Source: Cryptomeria japonica
Taxonomy: Eukaryota > Streptophyta > Pinopsida > Cupressales > Cupressaceae
DNA length: 64,000 bases
Direction of reading: 5' to 3'
Assembly: GCF_030272615.1 (NCBI RefSeq)
Contig: NC_081412.1
Coordinates: forward strand, 21,369,932-21,433,931
The position numbers and the translations under genes are program-made. Numbering within the stretch: position 1 is the first letter of the stretch; each line of letters begins with the position of its first letter. The notes under the pieces were generated by a model. The model was not told where the DNA came from. It did no database searches and saw only the letters and a list, made by a program, of their open reading frames with translations. This document shows, piece after piece, positions 10,452 through 22,650 of the stretch.

Positions 10452-12190
10452 GTTTTGGTAGCCAAGCTTTATTGGAGGTGTTGTATTAATTAGGATCAAG
10501 CCTAGACTAGGATCCTTACTTCAAAATATTTAAGAGGGGTTGAGAGTAATGATGCTCCTCGCACTATCCACTTGGGCAAAAGTTCTACAATTTGGGGCAC
10601 TCTTGAAAAGGGAGCCAAACTAATTAAACACGAATTATTATGGATTTGTAATGAAGGCTTAGAGGCTCTATTCTAGTTTGATTCTTGGGATGGACACCCT
10701 CCTATCATGTCAATGTTCCCTCACTTATAGTCTCTAGATAAAAGTTTTCTTAAAGCCGGTTGGTGTAGAGTTGAGGGTTTCAAATCTTCCCAAGATCATG
10801 GTCAAGTGAAGGTGTTCAAATGGAAAAGACCCTCAAGAGTGGCCACTTAAGGACTCGGTGGCAGATTGTCAAGAGTTGGCCAATATTTTGGTAGGTAGAG
10901 TTTGCAATTCTTTAATGAGGAAAGATGTTCTTGCTTGGGGCCCTGATCCAAAGCGCAAATTCTCAATTGGCTCAGGGTGTCATAAGTTGGATAGGAAGAC
11001 TTATGGGAGAATTGGTATTTCTTGGTGGAAATAGGTATGGAACAGATCCTTTTGGCTTAAATGTAAAAAAAATTGTAGTTGGTTGTATTAAACAAATGCC
11101 TCACTTGGGAGAACTTACAAAAAAAGAGGATTTCAAGGTCCTTTATGTGTTATGTGCAATAACGACGAGGAATGATCCCCACATTTATTCTTTCAGTACC
11201 CCTTCTCTAGGGAGATTTGGCATTCTTGATGGGGGGCTAGAAATCAGGCTTGTATTCATGACTCATATTTGGGTGAATTCTAGAGTCCTCTAGGGAATCC
11301 TCCGACGAAGACTTCATTTCTTCAAATTGCCTAGAGTATTGACCCCATCTTGATCATTTGGAAACTATGGCTAGAGAGAAACCCCAAAATATTCCAAGAT
11401 AAGAAAATAAAAGGTAGTCAACTCTGGCTAAGAGTCGTTAGTGTTCTTTAGGAGACCTTAATAGTAAAATGTGATTTGTCTATTTCCTTTGGATCTAGGA
11501 GATATGAGGGTTGTTCAAACATTGGGTCTAGTTAACTGTGATAGGTGTTTCGTTGTGCCTAAGTTGGGTAGGCATGTAAAAAGAAATATTCAACGGGATG
11601 GTTGTTGGTCAGCCCCTCCTCATGGAGTGTTGAAAAATCAACAATAATGGGTCTTCCAAAGGAATTCTTGAACATGTTGGGATTGGTGGATAGTTCGAGG
11701 GTTTTTCTCAGTGTATAAAGGGATACAAACCAATAACTTTATTGAAGCCTTATCTACCCTTTTTGCTTTGAAAAGGGGTTGTGCTCTCGGTTGAAGAAAG
11801 ATCATTTGTGAATCTTATTCAAATGGTATGGAGAAAATTGGCAAATGGCCTTGGAGACCAAACAAATATCTAATTTTGGTGACTCTTTGGACTCTGTCAC
11901 TTTTTGTCACATACCTCGGGAATGGAATGGGGTGGCAGATTGATTGGTGAAATGTGCTTCTAAGCAAATGGAGATGTGGAGTGTTGAGGACTGGGGAAAT
12001 TTTAACCTTACAGAGTATTCTCAATTGTTAGAAAATTTAGTCATGGACGACATGAGAGGTTCTTTGGAGATTTATTGGACTTTAATTGGTTGGTTGTATT
12101 TTTTGCTGGTTTGTGGCCCATTGGTGGGTTTGGATGAACTTTTCTGCTTTGTACTGATTGTTTCTGATGAATAAATTTTTTATCCCTCTA

Positions 12191-12642
12191 TTTTAGAATT
12201 AATAAAAATATATGCATTAGACCACTTTGAGTCTCGTAATTGACAGCAAGATGCAACTATTCTAAATATTAGACCATGTTTTAGTTTATGGCAACTTTTT
12301 TAACTCCATATATAATGGCCACGACAAGTGGTGATGGAAACTTATAATAATGTAACTGCTTAATGAAGGTGTATCTATGATTCTCCCATATGATTAGCAA
12401 GGAAAAATATCTGACCAATTAAGCCAACCAACGAAGCAAAAGTTGGATGATTCTTGTTTTCACTATCATAGTTCAGTTCAGTAATTAGGAAGCAACAGTT
12501 CTCTTTTGTAAGGAATTTCAATTGTGTTGCACCTATTTCACAAATCTTCATTTCAATGCTGCAAAATTGTAGTAATGTTAATGGTCTAGTGTCTATATGA
12601 TTGGAACCCTGAAGTCTACCTATCATTCTTTCATCATAATAC
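12191..12642. other. TAF4 intron sequence, nothing recognised
   Basis: AT-rich DNA between the LINE and the TAF4 exon that ends at 12643. No feature supported except the donor site, whose GT is the complement of bases 12642-12641. Confidence 0.6.
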
Positions 12643-13656
12643 CTGCATTAAATGATCAGAATGTAAACCAGTGGAACCCAAAGGATGATTCCCTGAGGAA
12701 ATGCCACTGGTTTTGATGCTCTGATGCTCGACACTTTCAGTTTTTGTCAGTATCAAGGACTGCCCATGATCAATAGGAACACTTTTAATTGTTGATAAGT
12801 TATCTTTCATTGGCTGAAGAGTTTGAAGATTATGCTGCTGATCGGAATTTTCATTAATTTCTTGTTTTATGTGAACTGAAGATGATGGTAATATCCCTGT
12901 GTTTACTGCTTTCTCTTTGTCTAATGATGTTGCCCAGACGCTTGGTTGATGTTGACCAGAGAAGTGAGAAGCGCCACTGCTCTGCAGAATCTTCTGTCTT
13001 TCATCATCTTCACGTCTCTTAGCTTGTTTAGATACATCATACTTGGGCATATGCTTTATGTTTGACAACTGGGGTGGGCCTCCTTGGGCTTGGACCCCAA
13101 CTTGAGGATGCATCACTTGCTTTGTTTGTGAATCTTGAGCTAGTGACTTAACCCCACTTGACGGTATGCCTGGTGATGAAGAAAAAGACTGAGATGAATA
13201 ATTTCCAGGCGGACGCCCATACATAGGAAAAGATGATGGAGGACCCTGCAGATGCTGTTGTTGTTGCTGATTTGAAAGTGGGAACCCAATCATAGTTCTG
13301 TCTACCTCATGCTTGACCTGATGCAGATTCATTGTCGAAGTTTGATTCCCATGTACACTAGAAATCTCTGGGCGCTGCTCACCTGATTGCCTCGACTGTT
13401 GGGTCTTATTATCTGAAGATGAGTGGGATGCTGTCAGGGATGCTGGTGCAGAACTGTGAGGATGTGGTTGATAATCAGAAGTTCTTTGAGTTTGTGATTG
13501 TAGATTAGCTGGTGAAACTTGCTGAAATGGCTGTGGTTCATTTAATTGCTGTGTATGAATGCTTTGTTGTGGCATGAACTGTTGAGAAGAGCCTTGCACA
13601 TGTTGCTGTTGTCGCTGCTGCTGTTGCAGTTGGCTTGCTTGTGAACTTGGTGCTGG
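12643..13656 (-). CDS. TAF4: TAF4 exon: Q/S/P-rich linker after the RST domain
   Basis: Open on the minus strand for about 338 codons. The composition is Q-, S- and P-rich, with landmarks SFPMYGRPPGNY, KHMPKYDVSKQAKRREDDE and IKQEINENSDQQ, of the kind found between the RST domain and the C-terminal TAF4 histone-fold region in plant TAF4. The exon ends at a donor ATGCAG|GTATTA. The start is less certain: AG at 13658-13657 (TCCCAG|CCAGC) keeps phase with the exon at 13778-13873 and lies 30 bases after a branch-point-like CTAAAC, but the Q-rich frame runs a little further upstream to about 13686. The C-terminal TAF4 domain is not in the window, so the next intron exceeds 12.6 kb. Confidence 0.8.
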
Positions 13657-13777
13657 CTGGGATTGAGCTTGATGCTGTTCTTGGGTTTAGCCAGAGAAAA
13701 GTTGGTTCTTAGTTACCATAAAGACATTCTACTTGAAAAGTAAAATTAAAAATCAAAAAAGCTGTAGCACTTTTTAC

Positions 13778-13873
13778 CTTTTGCTGCATTTGGCGGACTG
13801 CTTGCACAAGCATTTGATCTCCAACAACATTCCTGGTGGCCCTTAGAAAATCCTCCTTGGTTACCTCATTCCT
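13778..13873 (-). CDS. TAF4: TAF4 exon: second half of the RST domain
   Basis: A 96-bp, phase 0-0 exon of 32 codons. Acceptor TTTTTTCAG|AGGAATGAG and donor CAAAAG|GTAAAA are both good. The peptide RNEVTKEDFLRATRNVVGDQ, followed by MLVQAVRQMQQK, is the second half of the RCD1-SRO-TAF4 (RST) domain, a small helical module through which TAF4 binds transcription factors. It follows directly, in phase, from the exon at 38523-38717, which ends in LYTRLR. It was found from homology and splice signals; the surrounding open frame is longer and includes intron. Confidence 0.88.
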
Positions 13874-15158
13874 CTGAAAAAATGCAAGGTATGGAACCAA
13901 CATGAATTCTGTATCAAAACAAGCATAATAAAAAAAAAAATCTTAAGAGTATTTGCTTTTAGTTCCCTTTAACATCCTAGATTTGTGCCCATGCATAAAT
14001 CCTTTTAGAGATCCTTTGGTGAACAATTACATAAACTAATAATAAATGTACATAAACCCTTTCTTAAACATGACAACTAATAATGAATTTTACTGATTAC
14101 AAAGGGTGCTGCTGCTTTAGATCCAGCAGAAAGCAACCAAAAGATGAGAGCTTTATTCCCATTCTGATAGATAAATCATAAATGAAAGCATCCATAGTCT
14201 CTACTTTGAATCATGGGTCAAGAAGGATAGCTCATACCAAACAGGAAAATTTTTAACATAAAAAGACAAAACCTGTCTAGGAAATCTCAATGTTCCATGC
14301 ATTAGTATGATCTCCTGCCTGAAAGAAAAAGTTTTACATGTTCAGATAATGTTGGATTAGTTGTACATTTAGTATGTTGTGTTTAATCACAACAGACAAT
14401 GATTGAAAGGGTGAAAATAGATCGATAAAAGAAAAAGAAAAGAAGAAACCAATTTGCTCTGTGTAAGATCTGGTGCCATTTTTACGCATAAAAATAATGA
14501 CTTGACCTTTGAAAGAAAGCCACAGTTTGTAAAACCAATGGGCTTGAATGTTGGATATTCAACAGCAGGTTTTAATCCTTTGAAGTGTGTTTCCATCTGT
14601 TCCACCTCTGAACAAGGAAAACAAATTGATGAGAAGTTTGAGAATATATGCTTAAGGAAGTAGGTTAAAATATGTATTTGGTATTTAGTTAAAATTCATG
14701 AGATCGCTCCAATTTGATTAATTTGGAGCAACCAATGGCCTGCCTAAGGCAATTTTATCATCAAAAATTGCCCTAAAGGCCCATTACATTTGATAAATGA
14801 GAATGATATCATGTCTTCTCTCCATCAAGTGACATTTGAAGCAATATACACTCTCACAAAAATCACATTTGACTGTGTTTGTACTTAAGACTAACATGCA
14901 GTATGTCCACAGACCCTCTCTCTTACATGGCATGATGACTGAATCTGCAAAAAATCCAAATTTAGTCTTCCATATGTTTTGAGGTTATAACTTTCGCATT
15001 ATTAAACCCAAAAGAAACCTTACCACGCCAACCTTATCACCCTTGCCTTTTGATATACCTAGATCCCCAATACCAAACTACCCAATATACCAAATTGATG
15101 GTACAAAAGAGTAATTCCCTTGATATATCTCACCTTCTTATATACCCAGAGGTCTGTG
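13874..15158. other. Intronic DNA without recognised features
   Basis: AT-rich sequence between the RST exon and the solo LTR target site. Short frames near 14390-14660 look fortuitous and have no recognisable motif. Confidence 0.6.
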
Positions 15159-15163
15159 GAAGA

Positions 15164-18100
15164 TGTAGTACCCCTACCCTAACCTATTTCTAACCTTGGT
15201 TTAATCTTGATTAGTTTATCGTAATATCATGTTAAAGTTAGATGTTGATTTTACGCATAGCTATTGATGTGGTTTCACACTAGCTGTATGCAAGTTATTC
15301 AGTGTTCCTATTTCGTGATATTAGTATCGGACTAATGCTCTCATTAAGTTATTATATATGTATGCATGTATGACTCTTGGTTGCAGGAGATTTCAGGTAC
15401 AACGCCGTATGAGTGCGAGGTTCTTCTTCACCTGGATTGCAGGTTTGAGTGTACCTTTTTAATCCTTAGAGTTGGATTAGGTGGTCGTAAGACCCTAGTT
15501 GACCTTCGTCGTGCTCAAGTGAGCATCGCCAGTCGTCGTCGGTAATCCCCTTCTTGTTTGGGTTTGCGAGTCGTCTGTTTGGTTGGCCTTCTCGATTTGC
15601 GTGCTTGATGTGTATGGTTAAATTGATTAATTAGTCCTTAGTAATTATCTTGATTAAATATGTATTTGTGCTTTAGAGATTAATGGACTAGATTAATCAG
15701 AATTCCGTTATGCGATTTTCGTTGATATTGGATTGCTCGTTTTTAATTGGGAGTAAATTCGATTAAATGACTGATCTTGAATATTTAATGCATTTTGTTT
15801 ATGCTGTTGAAAAGAAAGTTTTATATTTTATCGCAATAGATTAATTGTATTCTGTTGGATTATTAAATTAGAAAGATTAAATTTGGTTAAATGTGGAAAA
15901 TCGATTTTGGTTTTGGAAAGCAAGTTAATTTGTGGTGATAGTTAGAAAGAATTAAATTTTGAGTATTATTTGTAAATAAAAATTTTAATTCCCAAAAATA
16001 GAATTTTTGGTCAACTCTTCCATATAACCCAAAATTTGGGGAAAATGGGAGGAGGGACATTTTTGGAGAATTTTTGGTTGAAAAAGATTTTGGAGATGAA
16101 ATTGGAGGATTTTGGGATGGAGAAGGAAGGATTTGGGAGCTGGAGATTTGGACTCTTCGGCAGATCTTGCCAGGAATGCGAGATCAGGTAGGATCTGGTT
16201 AACCATTTGGTTTCAAAATAAAATAGTTCCTTGTTTGGCCATTTTGAGTTTGGCTGGAGATTTATCTGAGGTTTTGTTATTCCTTAATGCTGTTTGGGTG
16301 GTTTGGAATCCCATTGTGTTTTGAGAATGAAAATTATCAAAGAAAATGTGGTACCAAAACCTAGTTCTTCTAAATCAAACTTATATTCAACCAAAATTTA
16401 TTCGGTTCATTTGGGCGTTTTTGTTTTGGAAGTTCGGACTGTGTTTAAATGGAAACATTTATTTTTATTATCGAACTGTGTGTTCAAACGAAATCTTAAA
16501 CGTATTTTGTTTTTTACGAACTGTGCGTTGTTATTTTTAATTGGAAACGAGCTGGGCGGATTAATGTTTAACGAGGCCCTGTTGTTGGGGATGGAGGGCG
16601 GGGAGCGGAGCTCCACCCGCTCCTCCTCCCCTCTCCCGCACGTCCCCCTTCTCCCCCCGCTCGTTCCCTTTGTTTCCCCCACCCGCTGGCGTTAAAACTC
16701 CGGCCGCGGCACACTGCGGTGGCCGCAGGGCACCGCGGAGCCTGCGGGCACCGCAGCGGCGCCGCCGCTCGGGTAATGCCCGGCGGCTAGGGTTAGGGTT
16801 ACGGCCGCCCTCGCCCATATTGTTAAATGCGTTTTTTTTGTATAAAAGAAAACATAGTTTATAAAATCGTTTTTTTTAATGTATTTTTTTTTGTATTTAA
16901 AAAAAAAATGCCTATGATATTTTATATCATTTTAATGGAAGTATTTTTAATGTTAAGTTTAGTTAGATTCTTAATTATGATTAAAGGTGGAATATCATGT
17001 TAAATGTTAAATTGGTATTGATTAATTTTATAATGGGGTAATAGGTTAATCATTATCCAATTTCATTTCACGACTTTTGTACCCTTTCTAATTAAGTTCT
17101 ACAATGTAATTTCGCAATTAGATATTATTGATTTTATTTTGATTGATCTTGGATTAATGAATCTAGATCTCACCTTCTAGCTGATTAGAGCATTTGGCTA
17201 ATTGAGATAGAATTGTCTAAAACAAAATAGAACATTATGCTATTGGAAGATCGTTGAAATGCGATGTAAATTCTAATTGATGTTGTTATTATTATCTTAG
17301 AACATATCATTTGAGTAATTGAAAAGTAGTGAAATATTTATCGTTGGGCATTAGAAATTTAACGATATGCTTTTGATAATGATTATCTTCATTTGGACTT
17401 CCTTTTTTATATTTATATTTCCATGATCCGTATGGTACATCTGGGATTGAAAATTATGAATCTGTAGAGATTGATTTTGAACCAGTATGTCTATGATGTT
17501 TTGTTGGAGATTAAATATCTTATTTTAGTTGATTAATGGTTGTCTGAATTTTATTAATATGAATTGGTTTAAAAACTCATTATGGCTTAATTTGCCTGTT
17601 CGATGCTTTGAACCTTAGGAGTTAGAAAACCAAGAACAACTTATCCCTTGATGAGGTAGATAACTGTAATCGGATTTAGATCTTGTAGAAAACTTGATCG
17701 ACTTGTAATGATTAAATCAATTTGAGGAAATATTGTCTTTTCTGATTATTGCCTTGCGAGTTTAATTTCTGTATTCGCCTTTAATTATGAAATGGCATGT
17801 TTTGCTTTGTTTAGTAGGACCCTGTCGTATGGATTGACTTGGGGTACCTGATTCAGTCCTCTGTTCCGAGTTGACTGTTGTATTGTGGTAGTGTCGTTTT
17901 GATCATATCCTCTTTGAGTGAGTCGAATGATGATTCGTGGTTAACCTTAGTTGTCAAGTCTCTAGTTAGAGTACCGTCAGTAAGTGATTACCCTTGAGTC
18001 GTGTTTGACCAGATGATTGTTTCTCTCTTCTTGAGCTCCGTTCGTCTGACCATGTGTATTCCTTGGTTTTGAGTTCGTCCGAGTATAGTCTAGTGTCGTA

Positions 18101-19509
18101 TGGGAAAGTGGCTTTCGATTGGGGGCCGCGCCCAAAGTGGCTGCTGGGTAACCCGTCGAAAGTGAGTCTAATAAGTGATAACCTAACAATAGATTAGAAT
18201 GTAATCTCTAAGTAAGATAAATGTGCCTCACACATGGGACGAGTGCTATCATAGATTCGACATGCTGTGAGAAGGCCTGAAATGGCAAACCGCCATCCTT
18301 GTCTTCACGAGAGGATGTGTGGGTCCACATGAGGCTTGGATGGGCCGGAAGCTCGGATTAGGTTGCCAGGGTGACCCAGTGTATGGGGCCGGGACCTATG
18401 AAGACTTGCCATGGTATCCATACCAGGTTGTGTGATGACACTTGTCCCTACGTTCGCTAGTGTGTTGTCGTTTTGTCCTGTGAAGAGTACCTTTGTGGGT
18501 TGTCCTTTTGTCTCTACCCTTGTGAGTGTCAGTTCCATGATAGACCTTGGGTGGTGATGGCTCAGTTTTATGGATGCTCTCTTGGACCTTTGTATTAGCT
18601 TTGATTATGTTCAGCTGGATCCTGCTCTTCTCAGGGATCGTTTATGTATTAATGGACCGATGTGGTCGTTTGTATATTGTTTATATTTCGCCTTGATGGC
18701 CGGATTGTAATGGTGTAACCTCTTGTATCCTTAACTTTATTATTTATCAGAGGGGTCTTGCAGTTGAGCAGACCCGGAGATGTAGCCCTTTAGGGGTGAA
18801 CTCCGAGATCATTATGGTGTTATGTGATGTATTCTCTTATGTTTCCTTTATTCAGCTTTACCATGTATGATTAACTTATGTTGGAATGGTTAAGTGGATA
18901 AATGGAATTAACTATAAATGCTTATATTCAGTTCTTCCTTGAATGCCATGTTGATCGAATGCATAAGTGGTTTAGATGAGATTTATCGTAGATGCTAGTA
19001 TGCAATCGTCTTTTAAAATGAAATAAGTTGGAATATGAAAGAATGTAACTTAGAGTAATGGAATATCTTCAGTTGTTATTAAGGAATTTAAATATGCTTG
19101 GAAAGATCTCTTATGTTATGATGAAATCCTAGTGTATTAGAATGTTAGATGTATGGTTTGTAACTTTAAATGAAAAGCTTGAATGAAGATTATGAATGGA
19201 TCTTAATGATGAATCTTCGCTTGTGATTTATATTTCCATCTTTTGATAGGAATTATCCTGATTATGAATTATCTCGTTATTAAGATATTCAGCTTTTGGA
19301 TTAATTGTGAGTTAAGTGAATTGTGAAATTTAAGTAATCTCGTTGGGAAACTCTTTAGGTGTTAGTTGATGTCTTCCGCTATGTAATCTGAATCTTTGAT
19401 ATCTTGTTGCATCTTATGTGTTGTTACTTTAAAAAAAAAAAAAAATTTATTGCACTCTATTCTTGTGTTATGGCTTAATCCCTTCGGGGTTTCCTGGCGG
19501 GGCATTACA
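15164..19509. mobile_element. 4.3-kb solo LTR-like insertion with a CpG-rich core
   Basis: The ends are TGTAGTACCCC... and ...GGGGCATTACA, flanked by the 5-bp target duplication GAAGA at 15159-15163 and 19510-19514. The beginning is not repeated inside and no coding region is recognisable, so a solo LTR is the simplest reading. A large non-autonomous element is possible. The core holds a very GC- and CpG-rich block (16560-16830) followed by TATAAAAG near 16842, suggesting a promoter reading plus. The family is different from the giant LTRs with CAACA ends. Confidence 0.75.
16560..16830. promoter_or_regulatory. CpG-rich island within the solo LTR
   Basis: Strongly GC-rich with many CpG and CCGCGG-like runs, in an otherwise AT-rich LTR. 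It contains short repeats of the type CCGCAGGGCACCGCGG and a TAGGGTTAGGGTTA telomere-like stretch near 16789. A TATA-like TATAAAAG lies just downstream, so this is likely the LTR promoter region (inference). Confidence 0.55.
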
Positions 19510-19631
19510 GAAGAGCTATAATAAATAAAAGAGATAAGTACATGAGAGCATAGTAATACAAGAAAGTACAATGGCACTGTAAAAGTAAAGTAAAGTAAAG
19601 TGACTTTTATAGTCCACGATGCCAACCATCT

Positions 19632-19828
19632 ATGTATGGGTCTACAGATGGGTTAGAGCCCTATGGGACTATCTCGTACTCCTTGCAGGAGGTACCTAAC
19701 TACACTACAAACGAGGCGTACATACCTTACCCAACTACAAACGAGGCGTACATACCTTACCCCCTTGTGGGATTTGAACTTGTGACCTCTCTTTCAAGAG
19801 CACAAATTCTCCACCACTAGGCCAACTC
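19632..19828 (-). mobile_element. tRNA-derived SINE (Au-like), copy 1
   Basis: The minus strand reads GAGTTGGCCTAGTGGTGGAG (box A-like), then GGTCACAAGTTCAAATCCC (box B-like), then AAGGGGGTAAGGTATGTAC. This is a Pol III promoter of a tRNA-derived SINE. The copy at 58869 shares the first 80 or so bases closely. Bases about 19705-19764 hold a 30-bp tandem duplication in its 3' part. No poly-T was seen on the low-coordinate side, and the end is approximate. Confidence 0.8.
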
Positions 19829-19835
19829 AGGGTGT

Positions 19836-20536
19836 AAGAAATGTACATGAAAGGTCTTGAGTCTATCTAATGGCATACCAAGGGGCAATCCAAAGCATGT
19901 AGGCATGATCACCCCTAACACTTTGAACCTACCACACCAAACTTACAATTGCACAATGAATAACCAAAAGAAGAAAAGAGAGAAAAGAATAAATGTAAGA
20001 AAAGACAAACTAAAGGGAAAAATATCTACAATCTCCTTATTAATCCAACCTCTACAGCCCTCAAATATACCATTGGACCATCACTTCCTAGGGTATGTGA
20101 GGATAATCTTTGCCAATGCAATGTGCAATGCAGTATATTGGAATCTTTGTAAATGTTAATACTTCACAATCAAATAAAATCAAGCATATACAATGTTAAA
20201 CAATTGCTAAAATTAAACCCTAACCCTAAATGCCAAAAAATAGCTTTTTGAGTTAAAATTAGCACCTTTTTGACAATAATAAAAAAGTTGTAACTGTAAC
20301 CATAGATGCCTAGAAAAATATCACCATTTATGGTTACTGGCCTTTTTAATGACTGTTTTAACTTTTGGCAATAAAAAAACCAATGTTCCATAGAGTTTCC
20401 TGATTGGGGGACGCGGGGACAGGTTTCAAGGACGAAGGGCCTAAATTTGGGGACGGTGAGGGGACGATAGGGGGGCGGTGGTGGAGTGGTGGTGGGGGGT
20501 GGTGCTGATATAAAAAATAGAGGTGAATTGAAATCT
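19836..20536. other. Intronic DNA with a G-rich stretch
   Basis: No gene. Bases 20400-20510 are G-rich on the plus strand (GGGGACGCGGGGACAGG and GGTGGTGGGG runs), just before the solo LTR target site. G-rich sequence resumes at about 21885-21950 on the other side of that LTR, so the two flanks may once have been one G-rich sequence. Confidence 0.5.
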
Positions 20537-21769
20537 TGTAATGTCCCCCTTTGGGATTTACCTTAATCTTGATAACTTTCTCTGGTATGACACTTGATCC
20601 TTAAATATATATACAATTATCTTCTACTATCGCTTATAGTAATAATATTGATATATCCGATCTGAACTTTAGAAGTGTGCAATAATGGTGTTCTTCCCCA
20701 TCTCTCACTTTAATAATATGCGACCAATTTATTCCGAAGGCACTTACTCAATAGAGCTGATCCAAACAGGATAAAAAAAGAAATAAAAGATAATCTCCCT
20801 CCGTTTGATAGAACGAATTTGATCTCCCTTTTGTATCTCGCAAGAGGGAATGGCTGCATCATTTGAGAATCGAAGTGATGTGTCTCTCCATAATCATATC
20901 GCATCTCCTCTTAACATAAGCAAATAGGTTGAAGACAAACATAGAACTTAATGATTGTTTTTTTTAAGTGTTTGACTAATTGATGTTCTTCGTTAATAGC
21001 TCCATATAGAAATACAAAGTGTCGTGATGGTAGAAGGAAGCTCGTGCCAGTAATTCGCCGTAATTCCTTACTTTGCTCAATGTCTAGCTTGCAACTCCAT
21101 TGCTCCATAGATAAGTCATATTGGTGTTCAGAACTAGACTACGTATAAAATAACGAAGAGATGATATATTATTCGGTCAACACTATAGTCACTGAATTAA
21201 TTATAATGTCGAACTAAATATGATTGCCGTGAAACGTTTGCTCCCCAAACTACTATCACCAAAATATTGATATGCTCGATTAGTGTTTCTTAGATTGATA
21301 TCTGTTGCTCAATAGTGATTCTTCACTTTACGATAAGGGATTGATGAGACAATTACTGATATTAAAGACTAATTACTAATTAGTCGATATTATAATCTCT
21401 TCATTGGTGTATTAACAAAATATTTTTAAATCATTGTTTTAATTTAGATCGTTGTCTTCATATTATTAAACTCCATAATAGTGGTTGTTTGCTTAATTGC
21501 TTATTGTTGGTTCTAAACAAATGACTTCTCAAGTCTCTCTTTAATATACACGTCGTTATAAACATGTGTAATGTTTATAATAATCTTAATTTACTCTATT
21601 TGAATATTTTCAGAATATTGTTATTAATGAATATTAATTAAATAATAATATTTAATAAATAAACAAGTATTTAATAATTTCAATCCTTCATTAATAAATA
21701 TCATATTAATTAATAATAATTATTTCATTTAGTTTTTATATATATAATGATTAGGGAGGGGACATGACA
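20537..21769. mobile_element. 1.2-kb solo LTR, target duplication AATCT
   Basis: The ends are TGTAATGTCCCC... and ...GGGGACATGACA, flanked by AATCT at 20532-20536 and 21770-21774. No coding sequence and no internal repeat of the ends. The interior is AT-rich. The ends resemble, but are not the same as, those of the 15164-19509 insertion. Confidence 0.8.
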
Positions 21770-21774
21770 AATCT

Positions 21775-22000
21775 TCAAGGCAAACTCTACAAAATAACAT
21801 CTATGTGAGTGTCCCATGAAAGGCCAACCAGTTTGAAGTTAAAGGTTGCAATCAGTGTGCAACGGCATGTGACATATAGCAAGCGACCCAACGATGTCCC
21901 CGCCACAGGTGGCAAAGGTGGCGGAAGTGGTGGTATTGTGGGGGGGACATTTCCTCACTTAGAGTAGAAGTAGTATGGTGCTTTGATTTCAATGAAGAAT
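21775..22000. other. G-rich spacer before the Tat LTR
   Basis: Short region between the solo LTR and the partial 5' LTR. It includes a glycine-codon-like GGTGGC run (about 21908-21945). No gene supported. Confidence 0.4.
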
Positions 22001-22629
22001 GTAGTGGTGTTTGATGAATTCCCATGGTTCATACTTTTTGCATCTTGTTGATTATAAGTTGCAGTGTAAAGCTAGCCCAAGCCACCGAATTCGTGCTAAG
22101 TTCGATTGTGAATAGTCATTTGGATTGCACTGTGTTGGGTATTCAAATGCACTTTCCCAATGTGAAAATCCTTCAACATCCTCAGAAGATTGCACCGGTT
22201 CTTGCAGAGTTTTAGTTAAACTTGGTGACGCAGAGCTTGGTTTATTTGAAATTTGTCCACCAGAGCACTATCCATTGATATCACTGCCCTTAGGAGTAGA
22301 TTTAGATCCTTCTAACCCTTTCCCCTTTATTTTCAGTTCATTTCAATTTCAGTTGATTTTGAAACAAAAGCATCACAAAATCGCCATATCCGATGATGAA
22401 GTTCCAAGCCAAAGCAAAGGACTGAAAGAACGATTCCAACGTAAGTCCCCTTGGATTAACAGCATCACATCAAGCCAACTGAGTCACGTCCGTTGCACAA
22501 ACGAACCTTGGAGTTAGCCATTTGATCTTATTGCAATCTTAGCATACGGTTTAACATTGATCGAGAGAGTGAAGTGATTGTTGGGAACTTTATTCTGTGT
22601 TAGACGCTGTCATAAAAAACACGTCAACA
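22000..22629 (+). mobile_element. Partial 5' LTR of the giant-LTR family (3' end intact)
   Basis: Bases up to 22629 match the 3' portion of the giant LTRs: a splice-donor-like GTAAGTCCCCTTGG (22441), AACGAACCTTGGAGTTAGCC, TTTATTCTGTGTTAGACGC and the terminal AAAAAACACGTCAACA. A primer binding site follows immediately, so here the sequence is a true 5' LTR attached to an internal region. The U3 part, promoter and hairpin array are missing; the start is approximate. It is closest to copy 2 (minus strand, 27963-28100). It links the giant LTRs to the pol genes downstream. Confidence 0.7.
22441..22446 (+). promoter_or_regulatory. Splice-donor-like site GTAAGT in the 5' LTR
   Basis: GTAAGT lies 188 bp before the LTR end. 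It is conserved in sequence and position in the other giant LTR copies, which suggests a leader intron. No acceptor is assigned. Confidence 0.4.
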
Positions 22630-22633
22630 GAAT

Positions 22634-22650
22634 TGGCGCTAGAGGGAGGG
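22634..22650 (+). promoter_or_regulatory. Primer binding site TGGCGCTAGAGGGAGGG
   Basis: Begins 4 bases after the LTR terminus CAACA with TGG, the complement of the tRNA CCA end. The priming tRNA is not identified from sequence alone. Confidence 0.7.

Larger units (their letters stand above)
7480..12190 (+). mobile_element. LINE retrotransposon, degenerate, in a TAF4 intron
   Basis: An L1-clade plant LINE with both ORFs recognisable but broken. ORF1 (about 7503-8100) shows the plant LINE DUF4283-type region (EGGPYF, KPWHMDFN, VRLLQLPLKFW). ORF2 follows: endonuclease tail with FTRSNRRCGEE and SERLDTFLV (8285-8350), reverse transcriptase (9040-10450) and an RNase H-like end (about 11590-12175, including NGVADWLVKCASKQMEMW). 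No clear poly-A tail or target duplication was found, so the ends are approximate. It is antisense to TAF4. Confidence 0.85.

Noticed and set aside
13659-13686. Start of the TAF4 linker exon at 13679 (AG at 13681-13680)
   Set aside because: It has the better pyrimidine tract but would shift the frame relative to the exon at 13778-13873 unless a poor donor is used; the in-phase acceptor at 13657 is preferred, with low certainty.
16786-16802. Telomere-like TAGGGTTAGGGTTA
   Set aside because: Only about two units within a GC-rich LTR; not an interstitial telomere array.
16407-16864. Overlapping R-, G- and P-rich ORFs on both strands
   Set aside because: GC-rich DNA has few stops; no motif, and the region is inside an LTR.
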